DNA of 37,920 bases from assembly GCF_000967965.1 (NCBI RefSeq), contig NZ_LACC01000053.1, positions 1 through 37,920 on the forward strand. The letters are read 5' to 3'. Positions 23,683-30,885 of the stretch are shown in pieces (positions within the stretch are counted from its first letter, which is position 1; the number at the start of each line of letters is the position of its first letter). The position numbers and the translations under genes were made by a program. A model generated the notes under the pieces. That model was not told the origin of the DNA. It ran no database searches and saw only the letters and a program-made list of their open reading frames with translations. The DNA comes from Pseudomonas fluorescens (GTDB lineage: Bacteria > Pseudomonadota > Gammaproteobacteria > Pseudomonadales > Pseudomonadaceae).

Positions 23683-24013
23683 AAAAACGTCCTAAACGTC
23701 GGAGGTATGGAAGGGTCATGGCTGCTCGAAACTTTCGTCCGGGCAGTGTTCAGACATGGATATGACCATTCGGTAACCCAATGATTCCTCTGAAAAATAC
23801 AAACAAGTGATGGTCACTCGACCCATCGAATGCCCGCCGAGACAGCCCGGGCCTGTCATCAATAGCCAAGGGGCTGTCGTCGAATGAAAAGCGACCCTGA
23901 TACGCGGGCTATCTAATGGCAGTACTGAAAAGGTCTCTGGCGATGAGTTGACGTAAGCGACTGCTGCGCCTGAGTCACGAGTTGCCTGGTACGCCAGGCA
24001 GGAGAATAACAAT
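23683..24013. other. Intergenic region between lipoprotein and DUF1329 genes
   Basis: These 331 bases hold divergent promoters for the lipoprotein and DUF1329 genes. A minus-strand ORF (23716-23859, 47 codons from ATG, reading MTGPGCLGGHSMGRVTITCL to the C-terminus DESFEQP) ends 33 bases before the lipoprotein start and has protein-like composition, but no ribosome-binding site. The 14-mer TGTCGTCGAATGAA at 23875-23888 recurs upstream of the chemoreceptor gene (27883-27896). Confidence 0.4.
23983..24000 (+). promoter_or_regulatory. Hairpin touching the ribosome-binding site of the DUF1329 gene
   Basis: TGCCTGG (23983-23989) and CCAGGCA (23994-24000) form a perfect 7-bp stem with a 4-base loop. 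The Shine-Dalgarno GGAG follows directly at 24001-24004 and the ATG is at 24014. The stem could influence ribosome access. Confidence 0.4.
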
Positions 24014-25336
24014 ATGAAATTCGTGAAAAGTCTTCTGGCTGCCGTACCCATCATGGCGCTGGGCATCGATGCCCAAGCCTATGTATCGAGCCAGGAAGCC
24101 GCCCGGCTGGGCACCAGCCTGACGTGGGTGGGAGCCGAAAAGGCCGGTAATGCCGACGGTTCCATTCCGCCCTACAGCGGTGGCCTGACCACGGCCCCAT
24201 CCAGCTTCAAGACCGGCGACAGCATGCGCCCGGACCCTTTTGCGAGCGAAAGGCCGCTGCTGGTGATCAACGGCCGGAACGTCGACGCGTACAAAGGCAT
24301 GCTGACCGCCACCACAGTGGCGTTGGCCAAGCGCTACCCCGACTTTCGCATCGACGTCTATCCGACCCACCGCACGGCATCGCTCCCACAGGCGATACTG
24401 GACAACAGCCGCAAGAATGCCACCAATGCCAGGTCCCTCAACGGCGGGATCGCCATCGACAATGTGATGCCAGGGGTGCCTTTCCCGATCCCGCAATCCG
24501 GCGCCGAAGCGATGTGGAATTTCCTGCTGCGCTACCAGGGCGTCAACATCCATTCCAAGTACGATTCCTGGAGCGTCGACACGGCGGGCGTACCGAGCCT
24601 GGCGGTCACTGGCGAGGCATTCATCTCCTTCCCGATCTACGAGAACCTGTCGAAGCCGTTCAACAGCTCCGACATCTACTATCAGTTGAAACTGTCCTAT
24701 ACCGGACCTGCGCGCCGAGCCGGCGAGTCGATCATGCTCAAGAACGCGACCAACGCAACGCAGTTCCCTGGCCGCGCCTGGCAGTACATGCCTGCCCAGC
24801 GCCGGGTCAAACAGATTTCGATCCTGGCCTACGACACCCCCAACCCCGGTACCGCCCGTGCGCTCGAACTGTACGACTGGACGCTGGTGGGCAAGCAGGA
24901 AATGATCGTGCCCTACAACACCTACAAACTCACCTACGCCCGCGCTGCCAAGTCGCTGACCACGCCCAACTTCATTGCCCCGGACTTCGTACGCTGGGAA
25001 AAGCACCGGGTCTACGTCGTGGAGGGCAACCTCAAGCCCGGGGCGAAGCACATCTACCAGAAGCGCCGCTTCTACCTGGATGAGGACACCTGGGCCGCGG
25101 TGGCCTCCGATCAGTACGACACCAGTGGCCAGTTGTACCGTGGCTCCTTCGCGTTCTTCAGCCAGAGCTACGACCAGCAGGTCCCGGACGCCACCCCTTT
25201 CATGACTTACGACCTGTCCAAAGGCACCTATAACATCAATGGCGTGGTGGGCCCGCATGGCGGCATCCACTACATCGAGCCGCTATCGACGGCGCAGTGG
25301 GTGCCAGAGTCCATGGCGGGTGCCGGTATCCGCTAG
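24014..25336 (+). CDS. DUF1329 domain-containing envelope protein
   Basis: A 440-residue exported protein. A signal peptide (MKFVKSLLAAVPIMALGIDAQA, given here only as residues 1-22) precedes a mature N-terminus YVSSQEAARLGT. The body matches the DUF1329 family: LTWVGAEKAGNADGSIPPYSG near the start, then ESIMLKNATNATQFPGRAW, YDWTLVGKQEMIVPYN and KRRFYLDEDTWAAVASDQYD. The family has a LolA/LolB-like fold and usually accompanies DUF1302 proteins or RND-type membrane proteins in Pseudomonas; neither is adjacent here. It probably sits in the periplasm or outer membrane and handles a hydrophobic ligand. A hairpin touches its Shine-Dalgarno. Confidence 0.9.
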   Translation: MKFVKSLLAAVPIMALGIDAQAYVSSQEAARLGTSLTWVGAEKAGNADGSIPPYSGGLTTAPSSFKTGDSMRPDPFASERPLLVINGRNVDAYKGMLTATTVALAKRYPDFRIDVYPTHRTASLPQAILDNSRKNATNARSLNGGIAIDNVMPGVPFPIPQSGAEAMWNFLLRYQGVNIHSKYDSWSVDTAGVPSLAVTGEAFISFPIYENLSKPFNSSDIYYQLKLSYTGPARRAGESIMLKNATNATQFPGRAWQYMPAQRRVKQISILAYDTPNPGTARALELYDWTLVGKQEMIVPYNTYKLTYARAAKSLTTPNFIAPDFVRWEKHRVYVVEGNLKPGAKHIYQKRRFYLDEDTWAAVASDQYDTSGQLYRGSFAFFSQSYDQQVPDATPFMTYDLSKGTYNINGVVGPHGGIHYIEPLSTAQWVPESMAGAGIR

Positions 25337-25378
25337 GTCCGTGGCGAAGCAATGCCTGATTTCGCGGTCCGACCTGAA

Positions 25379-25540
25379 TCAGCTCTCAGAGGCGATGGTT
25401 GACTCGTCAGTGGTTTGTGCAGCCAGCTTCAATCGGCCCGCTTTACTGATGTAGGTCGACTTGCTTTTCGGTGCCAGTTTGGCACTGGCCTTTTTGGCCT
25501 TAGCCTTGAACAGCTGCTTTAGTTTCTTTTGACGGTTCAT
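25379..25540 (-). CDS. DUF2986 small basic protein
   Basis: A 53-residue, Lys-rich protein from ATG 25540, starting MNRQKKLKQLFKAKAKKAS and containing SKSTYISKAGRLKLAAQ. This matches the DUF2986 pattern (MNRxKK, a Lys/Ala-rich helix and YISKAxRxKLA), which is widespread in gamma-proteobacteria with no known function. The charge suggests nucleic-acid binding, but that is inference. It converges with the DUF1329 gene with 42 bases between stop codons. It is too short for most ORF cutoffs. Confidence 0.85.
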   Translation of the reverse strand: MNRQKKLKQLFKAKAKKASAKLAPKSKSTYISKAGRLKLAAQTTDESTIASES

Positions 25541-25596
25541 GTTGTTCTACTCAGCCTGTAATTCTTGAATGATATCAGCTGAGACATTTAACCGAT

Positions 25597-26163
25597 TCAA
25601 CTTTGCGGCTCCACGATCCTGAGCCAAGGCCAACGAGCCTGATAACTTTTCGCCTTCTGATCGAACAGGTCTGGCTTGGGATTTTTTGGATTGATTCGAA
25701 GCAGCCCGTGCTCTGTGTCGGCCAGGCCGTTGGGCGCATAGACCTCGCCAGTTTCGATGTCCAGGCCAATGCAGGTGCCAGCAATCAGGTAGCGATCAAT
25801 TCCGTCTTTTGCCGACTGAAGCCTTGGATAATCCCCGCCAAAGCGCTGGCCGTACCACAGGTGCACGCGAGCCTGATTCTTGATCTCAATGCTCACGTCG
25901 AGGTCGCGGAACAGACGGTGACCTGATTGGATGACCTCATTCTCAGCTTCCCACGACAGGTCATCATCGAAGTAAAAGACGTCGTAGTCCTTCACGCCCC
26001 ACTCTGGTGGTCGCTGTGCCTGATGATTCCATACGGCCTGGAACAGGCAACCGGCCGTGAGCATGCATTGGTTCAAACCGAGCGCAGGCAAGCGAGCGGA
26101 AATTTCTGCGTTTACCGGATTGGTCATTGCGATCCTGACCAGGCTTTCGACAGTCAATGTCAT
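25597..26163 (-). CDS. Nucleotidyltransferase-like protein (DUF925/NTP_transf_6 family)
   Basis: A 188-residue protein. It reads as the PF06042-type family: LTAGCLFQAVWNHQ and VKDYDVFYFDDDLSWEAE, with an acidic motif (DYD-x-FYFD-D-D) near 58-68; VHLWYGQRFGG and AGTCIGLDIETGEVYAPNGL, followed by GLLRINPKNP, are typical. The family is predicted to carry a nucleotidyltransferase fold, but no substrate is established. AAGGGACGAAA upstream of ATG 26163 is a good ribosome-binding site. It may be co-transcribed toward DUF2986 56 bases downstream. Confidence 0.88.
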   Translation of the reverse strand: MTLTVESLVRIAMTNPVNAEISARLPALGLNQCMLTAGCLFQAVWNHQAQRPPEWGVKDYDVFYFDDDLSWEAENEVIQSGHRLFRDLDVSIEIKNQARVHLWYGQRFGGDYPRLQSAKDGIDRYLIAGTCIGLDIETGEVYAPNGLADTEHGLLRINPKNPKPDLFDQKAKSYQARWPWLRIVEPQS

Positions 26164-26268
26164 TTTCGTCCCTTCTGATTGATCTGATCCCGGCGAACGA
26201 CAATACCCTCAACGCTTTTCAAATTTGCGAAAAAATCGCCCACTTCTCTCCCTCGGCCAATCTGGCGC

Positions 26269-26284
26269 GAATCATGCCTGATTC
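26269..26284. promoter_or_regulatory. Dyad in the nucleotidyltransferase/MFS intergenic region
   Basis: GAATCA (26269-26274) and TGATTC (26279-26284) form a perfect 6-bp dyad with a 4-base centre in the 228-base divergent region. Nothing else was identified there; no nearby regulator gene exists to assign it to. Confidence 0.25.
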
Positions 26285-26391
26285 AACGGCATGAAGTCGG
26301 TACTGACTATGTGGGTGACACTTTTGAAGTGAACCACCTCCGGGTCAGCCCCGATAATCGGTAGCTTACTGACGAACTGTCGAGGTCAAGC

Positions 26392-27729
26392 ATGACGAGC
26401 GCAACTATGGAACAAGTCAGCCCACAAACGCTGAGAAGAGTGATTGTGGCCGCTGGCATCGGCAATTTCGTCGAGTGGTTCGACTTTGCCGTCTACGGCT
26501 TTTTGGCCACGACCATCGCCCAGCAATTCTTCCCCAGCGGCGACGCCAGTGCCGCGCTGCTCAAGACCTTTGCGGTATTCGCCGTGGCCTTCGCGTTTCG
26601 GCCCCTTGGCGGGATTTTCTTCGGCATGCTGGGCGACAGGATCGGCCGCAAGCGCACCCTCGCGATGACCATCCTGATGATGGCCGGTGCCACGACCTTG
26701 ATCGGTCTGCTGCCCACTTATGCGGCGATCGGGGTCATGGCGCCGATCCTTCTGTCCCTGATCCGTTGCGCCCAGGGCTTTTCCGCCGGGGGAGAATACG
26801 CAGGCGCCTGTGCCTACCTGATGGAGCATGCACCGAGTGATAAACGCGCCTGGTACGGCAGCTTCATTCCGGTGTCGACATTTTCCGCCTTCGCCGCCGC
26901 TGCTGTGGTGGCCTATGCGCTCGAGGCGTCATTGTCGGCCGAAGCAATGGGGAGCTGGGGTTGGCGCCTGCCGTTCCTGATTGCCGCGCCCCTGGGCCTG
27001 GTGGGCCTTTACTTGCGCTGGAAGCTCGATGAGACACCGGCATTCCAGGCGGTGACTCAGGAACATGCTGTCGCACATTCCCCTCTCAAGGAAACCTTGC
27101 GCAACCATGGTGCGGCGATCTGTTGCCTGGGCGCCTTTGTGTCACTTACGGCACTCTCGTTTTACATGTTCACCACCTACTTCGCGACCTACCTGCAAGT
27201 CGCCGGTGGCCTGAGTCGCGCAACAGCCTTGCTGGTATCGCTGATTGCATTGCTGTTCGCTGCGGCGATCTGCCCGCTTGCCGGGCTGTATTCGGACCGG
27301 GTCGGACGTCGAGTCACGGTGATGAGCGCTTGTGCGCTGTTGATCGTGGTCGTGTATCCATCGTTCCTGATGGCCAGCTCCGGGTCGTTCGCCGCGTCCA
27401 TCGTCGGCGTCATGCTCCTGGCGATTGGCGCGGTGTTGTGTGGCGTGGTCACCGCGGCCTTGCTCTCGGAAACCTTCCCTACCCGTACCCGGTACACCGC
27501 CTCGGCTATCACCTACAACATGGCGTACACCCTTTTCGGCGGCACCGCGCCGCTGGTGGCAACGTGGCTGATCAGCACCACCGGCAGCAACCTGTCGCCG
27601 GCGTTCTATCTGATCGCGATTGCATTGCTCGCATTGGCGGGCGGGTTGGCATTGCCGGAGACATCAAGGATTTCCCTGCATGACGTTGCGGCGCCGGAGA
27701 AAGCCGCAGGTGTGGGCGCATCCGCCTGA
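26392..27729 (+). CDS. MHS-family metabolite:H+ symporter (MFS)
   Basis: A 445-residue, 12-segment transporter of the metabolite:H+ symporter family. The N-terminus GNFVEWFDFAVYGFLAT is the family hallmark; motif A GDRIGRKRTLAM lies near 82-93, RCAQGFSAGGEYAGACAYL near 125-143, and a repeat of motif A, SDRVGRRVTVM, begins the second half. Relatives take up citrate, alpha-ketoglutarate, shikimate, dicarboxylates or betaine, and the substrate here cannot be fixed. GAGG lies upstream of ATG 26392. It stands alone, with the divergent nucleotidyltransferase gene upstream. Confidence 0.92.
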   Translation: MTSATMEQVSPQTLRRVIVAAGIGNFVEWFDFAVYGFLATTIAQQFFPSGDASAALLKTFAVFAVAFAFRPLGGIFFGMLGDRIGRKRTLAMTILMMAGATTLIGLLPTYAAIGVMAPILLSLIRCAQGFSAGGEYAGACAYLMEHAPSDKRAWYGSFIPVSTFSAFAAAAVVAYALEASLSAEAMGSWGWRLPFLIAAPLGLVGLYLRWKLDETPAFQAVTQEHAVAHSPLKETLRNHGAAICCLGAFVSLTALSFYMFTTYFATYLQVAGGLSRATALLVSLIALLFAAAICPLAGLYSDRVGRRVTVMSACALLIVVVYPSFLMASSGSFAASIVGVMLLAIGAVLCGVVTAALLSETFPTRTRYTASAITYNMAYTLFGGTAPLVATWLISTTGSNLSPAFYLIAIALLALAGGLALPETSRISLHDVAAPEKAAGVGASA

Positions 27730-28044
27730 CAACACGAAACGAGCCGGCAGGCGTCAGGCCAATGAGGTTCCTCTCAGCGGCCTTTGACCGCGACGCTCAT
27801 TCGCAACTCAAGGCCCATTCAAGTCGACGTTACGAGTGATTTCACATTGATATCGCTGTTTTGTCATGAAATGAAAAGAAATTGTCGTCGAATGAAGGGT
27901 CGATAGCCTCCCCCACCCATAAATTCCTCTTTGGGCCCGCGTGTTGAATTTCCGCGATCTGACTCCAGACCCGGCCGGCGCAATGCCTGGGCGCATTCCC
28001 GATTTATATGCTCAACATAATAATAATCCGAGGGGTCGCATTGT
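27730..28044. other. Intergenic region between MHS transporter and chemoreceptor genes
   Basis: These 315 bases should carry the transporter terminator and chemoreceptor promoter. No T-tailed hairpin was found. The 14-mer TGTCGTCGAATGAA (27883-27896) is shared with the DUF1329 upstream region. GGTCGATA at 27898-27905 resembles a FliA -10 (GCCGATAA), but the matching -35 is poor. Confidence 0.35.
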
Positions 28045-29610
28045 ATGCGTGTGAATTTACCCGTAACCGAGCATGAAAGAGTTTTCCCCACCGAACAGCG
28101 ATTGATCTCCACGACCGATCTGGATAGCCGAATCACCTACTGCAATGACGCCTTTGTCGCCATCAGCGGTTTCACCTACGACGAACTGGTCGGTCAGGCC
28201 CATAACCTGGTTCGACACCCCGATATGCCACCCGGGGTATTCGTGCATATGTGGCACACCATCAAGCAAGGCAAACCCTGGATGGGTATTGTGAAAAACC
28301 GCTCGAAAAATGGTGACTTCTATTGGGTCAGTGCCTACGTCACGCCCATCTATGAAAACGGACGCATGAGTGGTTACGAGTCGGTCCGCTCGGTGCCCAG
28401 CCGCGACCAGGTCCGCCGGGCATCAGCGCTCTATTCAAGGATGCGGGCCGGCAAGCCGATCGTTTCGCTGAGCGCGCGGATTTTCCGGCCGCTGCAACAG
28501 GGGTGGCCATTATTGATGGCTGGCGGGGTTTCACTGCTGGGTAGTCAGTGGCTACCGAAAACGGCGGCACAAGGGGTCCTGGTCGCGAGCCTTGGTGTTG
28601 CCTGGTACCTGATCGAGTCTCGAAATCGCCAGGCCATCGAGCGCACCCTGGCCGAGCATCCAAAAGCCTTTTCCGATCCGCTGGTCGCGCTCACCTACAG
28701 CGATAACCACGGCCCCCAAGGGCAACTGGACATGGCCATGGTCAGTGAGGAAGCGCGCCTGCAGACTGCCCTGAGCCGGCTCGTCGATGCCGGGGTCAAT
28801 GTCAAGGCCAAGGCGGCGCAGTCATCCGAACTCTCAGGTTCCCAGGCGCAGTCGCTTGATCGTCAGCGCAGTGAAACCGACCAGTCTGCCGCCGCCATTT
28901 CACAGATGGCCGCCACCATTCAGGAAGTCACGCAAAACGTCATCAGCACCGCACATGCCGCGTCGGAGGCTGACCAGTTGACCCGTGACGGCAGTGAGCT
29001 GGCCCGGCAAAGCCTGAGCGCCATGAAAACCATGCACGAGGCGGTCAGCGAGATTGGCCTGGCGGTCAATGCACTGGCGAGCGAAACGCAATCGATCGGC
29101 AGTGTCGTGGATGTCATCACGTCCATTGCCGAACAGACCAACCTGCTGGCGCTCAACGCGGCCATCGAGGCGGCCCGGGCAGGTGAACAAGGACGCGGTT
29201 TTGCCGTGGTTGCCGACGAGGTCCGTTCCCTTGCACAACGCACCCGCACCTCCACCGAACAGATCCACGGCATCATTGCTTCACTGTATGACGGTGCCGA
29301 TCGCGCCGTATCAACGGCCAATCGTGGCGAGCAGATTTCCCGCGAAAGCATGCAAAGTGTCGAGGCGGTTCAGTCGGCGTTGGTCGGCATCAGCCAGGCC
29401 GTCACCCGGATAACCGGCATGAGCCAGCAGATGGCCTCGGCGTCTGAAGAGCAAAGTCACGTGGCTGAAGATATCAATCAACAGATCACGCGAATTGCCC
29501 AACTGTGTGATCACAGTGCCGGGCAGGCCAAGCAAGGCGCCGCCATCAGCCAGGATCTGGAAGTCATGGCCGATTACCTGCACAGCCTGGCCGAACGTTT
29601 CAGCCGATAG
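28045..29610 (+). CDS. aer: PAS-domain methyl-accepting chemotaxis protein (Aer-like)
   Basis: A 521-residue chemoreceptor. A PAS domain occupies about 15-120 (ITYCNDAFVAISGFTYDELVGQ split as ITYCNDAFVAISGF and TYDELVGQAHNLVRHPDMP, then FYWVSAYVTPIYE), of the type that binds FAD in Aer aerotaxis receptors. A hydrophobic stretch (about 153-190) forms a membrane hairpin with no periplasmic domain, as in Aer. The cytoplasmic signalling domain includes the hairpin tip IAEQTNLLALNAAIEAARAG (361-380), followed by EQGRGFAVVADEVRSLAQRT. It probably senses redox or oxygen and signals to CheA. Aer is the best call; BdlA-like roles are possible, but a single PAS is present. Confidence 0.88.
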   Translation: MRVNLPVTEHERVFPTEQRLISTTDLDSRITYCNDAFVAISGFTYDELVGQAHNLVRHPDMPPGVFVHMWHTIKQGKPWMGIVKNRSKNGDFYWVSAYVTPIYENGRMSGYESVRSVPSRDQVRRASALYSRMRAGKPIVSLSARIFRPLQQGWPLLMAGGVSLLGSQWLPKTAAQGVLVASLGVAWYLIESRNRQAIERTLAEHPKAFSDPLVALTYSDNHGPQGQLDMAMVSEEARLQTALSRLVDAGVNVKAKAAQSSELSGSQAQSLDRQRSETDQSAAAISQMAATIQEVTQNVISTAHAASEADQLTRDGSELARQSLSAMKTMHEAVSEIGLAVNALASETQSIGSVVDVITSIAEQTNLLALNAAIEAARAGEQGRGFAVVADEVRSLAQRTRTSTEQIHGIIASLYDGADRAVSTANRGEQISRESMQSVEAVQSALVGISQAVTRITGMSQQMASASEEQSHVAEDINQQITRIAQLCDHSAGQAKQGAAISQDLEVMADYLHSLAERFSR

Positions 29611-29618
29611 CCATCAGT

Positions 29619-29651
29619 GCCTGTTGACCGTCTGGCATCCGGACAACAGGC
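29619..29651. terminator. Bidirectional hairpin between chemoreceptor and GNAT-C39 genes
   Basis: GCCTGTTG (29619-29626) pairs with CAACAGGC (29644-29651); after one mismatch CCG/CGG extends the stem over a 9-base loop. It fills the 52-base gap between convergent stops. Confidence 0.55.
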
Positions 29652-29662
29652 AGCCATCGATT

Positions 29663-30793
29663 TCAATCAGTCGCAAGTGGCACTGCGTTGCTAGACTGCT
29701 CGCGTGCGTAAAGCGTCACTGAGGCGCGCAGCTTGTTGCCGCCGAAAGCACACATTTTGTCGAACGCCTTGTGACTGACGGGTAGATGCTGGCAGTCGAG
29801 TGCCTGACGGTGCTGACTGTGATCGATGTCCGGGTCATGCAGATAGACGAAGTCTTCATCGTAGTCAGTGACAATTACCCAGTGCGGCGCTTTGGAGCGA
29901 GTCAGACGGTAGCTGCTGATCAACACCAAGGGCTGACCGCCGGCCTTCAGCGTGAGAGCCAGATCCAGCTGGTTGCTGCTGACATGCTCCACGTCACTGT
30001 GTTGAAGTTCCGCGCAGAACGCTTCGTGTACCAGGCGAATGACCTCCTTTTTGTGTTCGTCGCGCACCCCGTCGAGAAATAGCGGACCGGCGATACTGAC
30101 TTGCAGGCGTACTCGAAACCCTCGGCGCCAGGCCGCCAATGCCAAACCTTGGGGACTGCACCCGCCGTGCCCCGAAGTCATGAACACCGTCGTGGCTTCA
30201 CGCCAGATTTGCAGCTCGTCCCGGCGCTCGACCAAGCGCTCGGGTTGCAATGCCCTCATGGCCATCAATAGGCAAGCCGGGCCGCAGGTAAACTCAGTGG
30301 TTTGTTGGTAGTAAGGCACCTGGAATTCACGGCTTTCCCGATGTTGCAGAATGCGTTTCTCCAAACGCAACGCATGCGCATGATCCTCGTAGTAGTTGTG
30401 AACCACAGCGAAGCGTCGGTAACCGTTACGCTCATAAAGACTGATAGCGACGGGATTGTCCGGGCGCACTTCCAGTCGCAGGTAGGCGCAGTCGTGAGCG
30501 CGAGCGCAATCTTCCGCCTGATCCAAAAGCTGTTTTCCAAGACCGAGGCCGCGACTGTGGGTGGCGATAGCGATTGAATACAGGCGCGCCAGAGAGGTGC
30601 CACGGTGAAACAGGACCAGACAGTAGCCCATCAGTTGACTCCCGTCTTGCGCAACGATCAGGCTGGCATGGGCTCGGCTGATCATCCACTGAAAACTGCG
30701 CGGAGTCAGTCGATCAGAGGTAAAGCATTGGTTCTCCAGTTCCAGCAGAGACTTCAGATCATCGTGTGTAGCTTTGCGAAATAACAGGCTCAT
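29663..30793 (-). CDS. GNAT acetyltransferase-peptidase C39 fusion protein
   Basis: A 376-residue two-domain protein from ATG 30793; the 60 codons upstream lie in the promoter region and are rejected. Residues 1-145 form a RimI-like GNAT domain, with acetyl-CoA loop RGLGLGKQLL (81-90) and ISLYERNGYRR (117-127). Residues 155-360 form a C39-like cysteine peptidase: Gln164 and Cys170 in QQTTEFTCGPACLL, His304 in APHWVIVTD and Asp320 in VYLHDPD. C39 peptidases elsewhere cut leader peptides after double Gly during peptide export. The fusion is soluble and lacks an ABC transporter. It faces the ATP-grasp ligase gene, and the pair suggests modification of a shared peptide or protein, which is unknown. 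Confidence 0.88.
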   Translation of the reverse strand: MSLLFRKATHDDLKSLLELENQCFTSDRLTPRSFQWMISRAHASLIVAQDGSQLMGYCLVLFHRGTSLARLYSIAIATHSRGLGLGKQLLDQAEDCARAHDCAYLRLEVRPDNPVAISLYERNGYRRFAVVHNYYEDHAHALRLEKRILQHRESREFQVPYYQQTTEFTCGPACLLMAMRALQPERLVERRDELQIWREATTVFMTSGHGGCSPQGLALAAWRRGFRVRLQVSIAGPLFLDGVRDEHKKEVIRLVHEAFCAELQHSDVEHVSSNQLDLALTLKAGGQPLVLISSYRLTRSKAPHWVIVTDYDEDFVYLHDPDIDHSQHRQALDCQHLPVSHKAFDKMCAFGGNKLRASVTLYAREQSSNAVPLATD

Positions 30794-30826
30794 AGCCCCA
30801 CCGTAAAAGTTGCGTAACGAAACGAG

Positions 30827-30839
30827 ACTTTTTAAAAGT
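30827..30839. promoter_or_regulatory. Dyad in the divergent promoter region of the ligase locus
   Basis: ACTTTT (30827-30832) and AAAAGT (30834-30839) form a 13-base dyad in the 92-base region between GNAT-C39 and the ligase. It is AT-rich and central, so it may coordinate both promoters. Confidence 0.3.
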
Positions 30840-30885
30840 ATCGTGCTTAATAGATAAGGACTTGTTCTCCAACGGACCTTTTCAT

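Noticed and set aside
23975..25270. A 431-codon minus-strand ORF opposite the DUF1329 gene.
   Set aside because: Antisense shadow; the composition is Val/Gly/Arg-rich without motifs and the plus-strand product has a signal peptide and family match.
27879..27905. A possible FliA promoter (GGTCGATA) upstream of the chemoreceptor gene.
   Set aside because: The -10 matches only in part and the -35 position reads AAAT rather than TAAA; the evidence is too weak to annotate.
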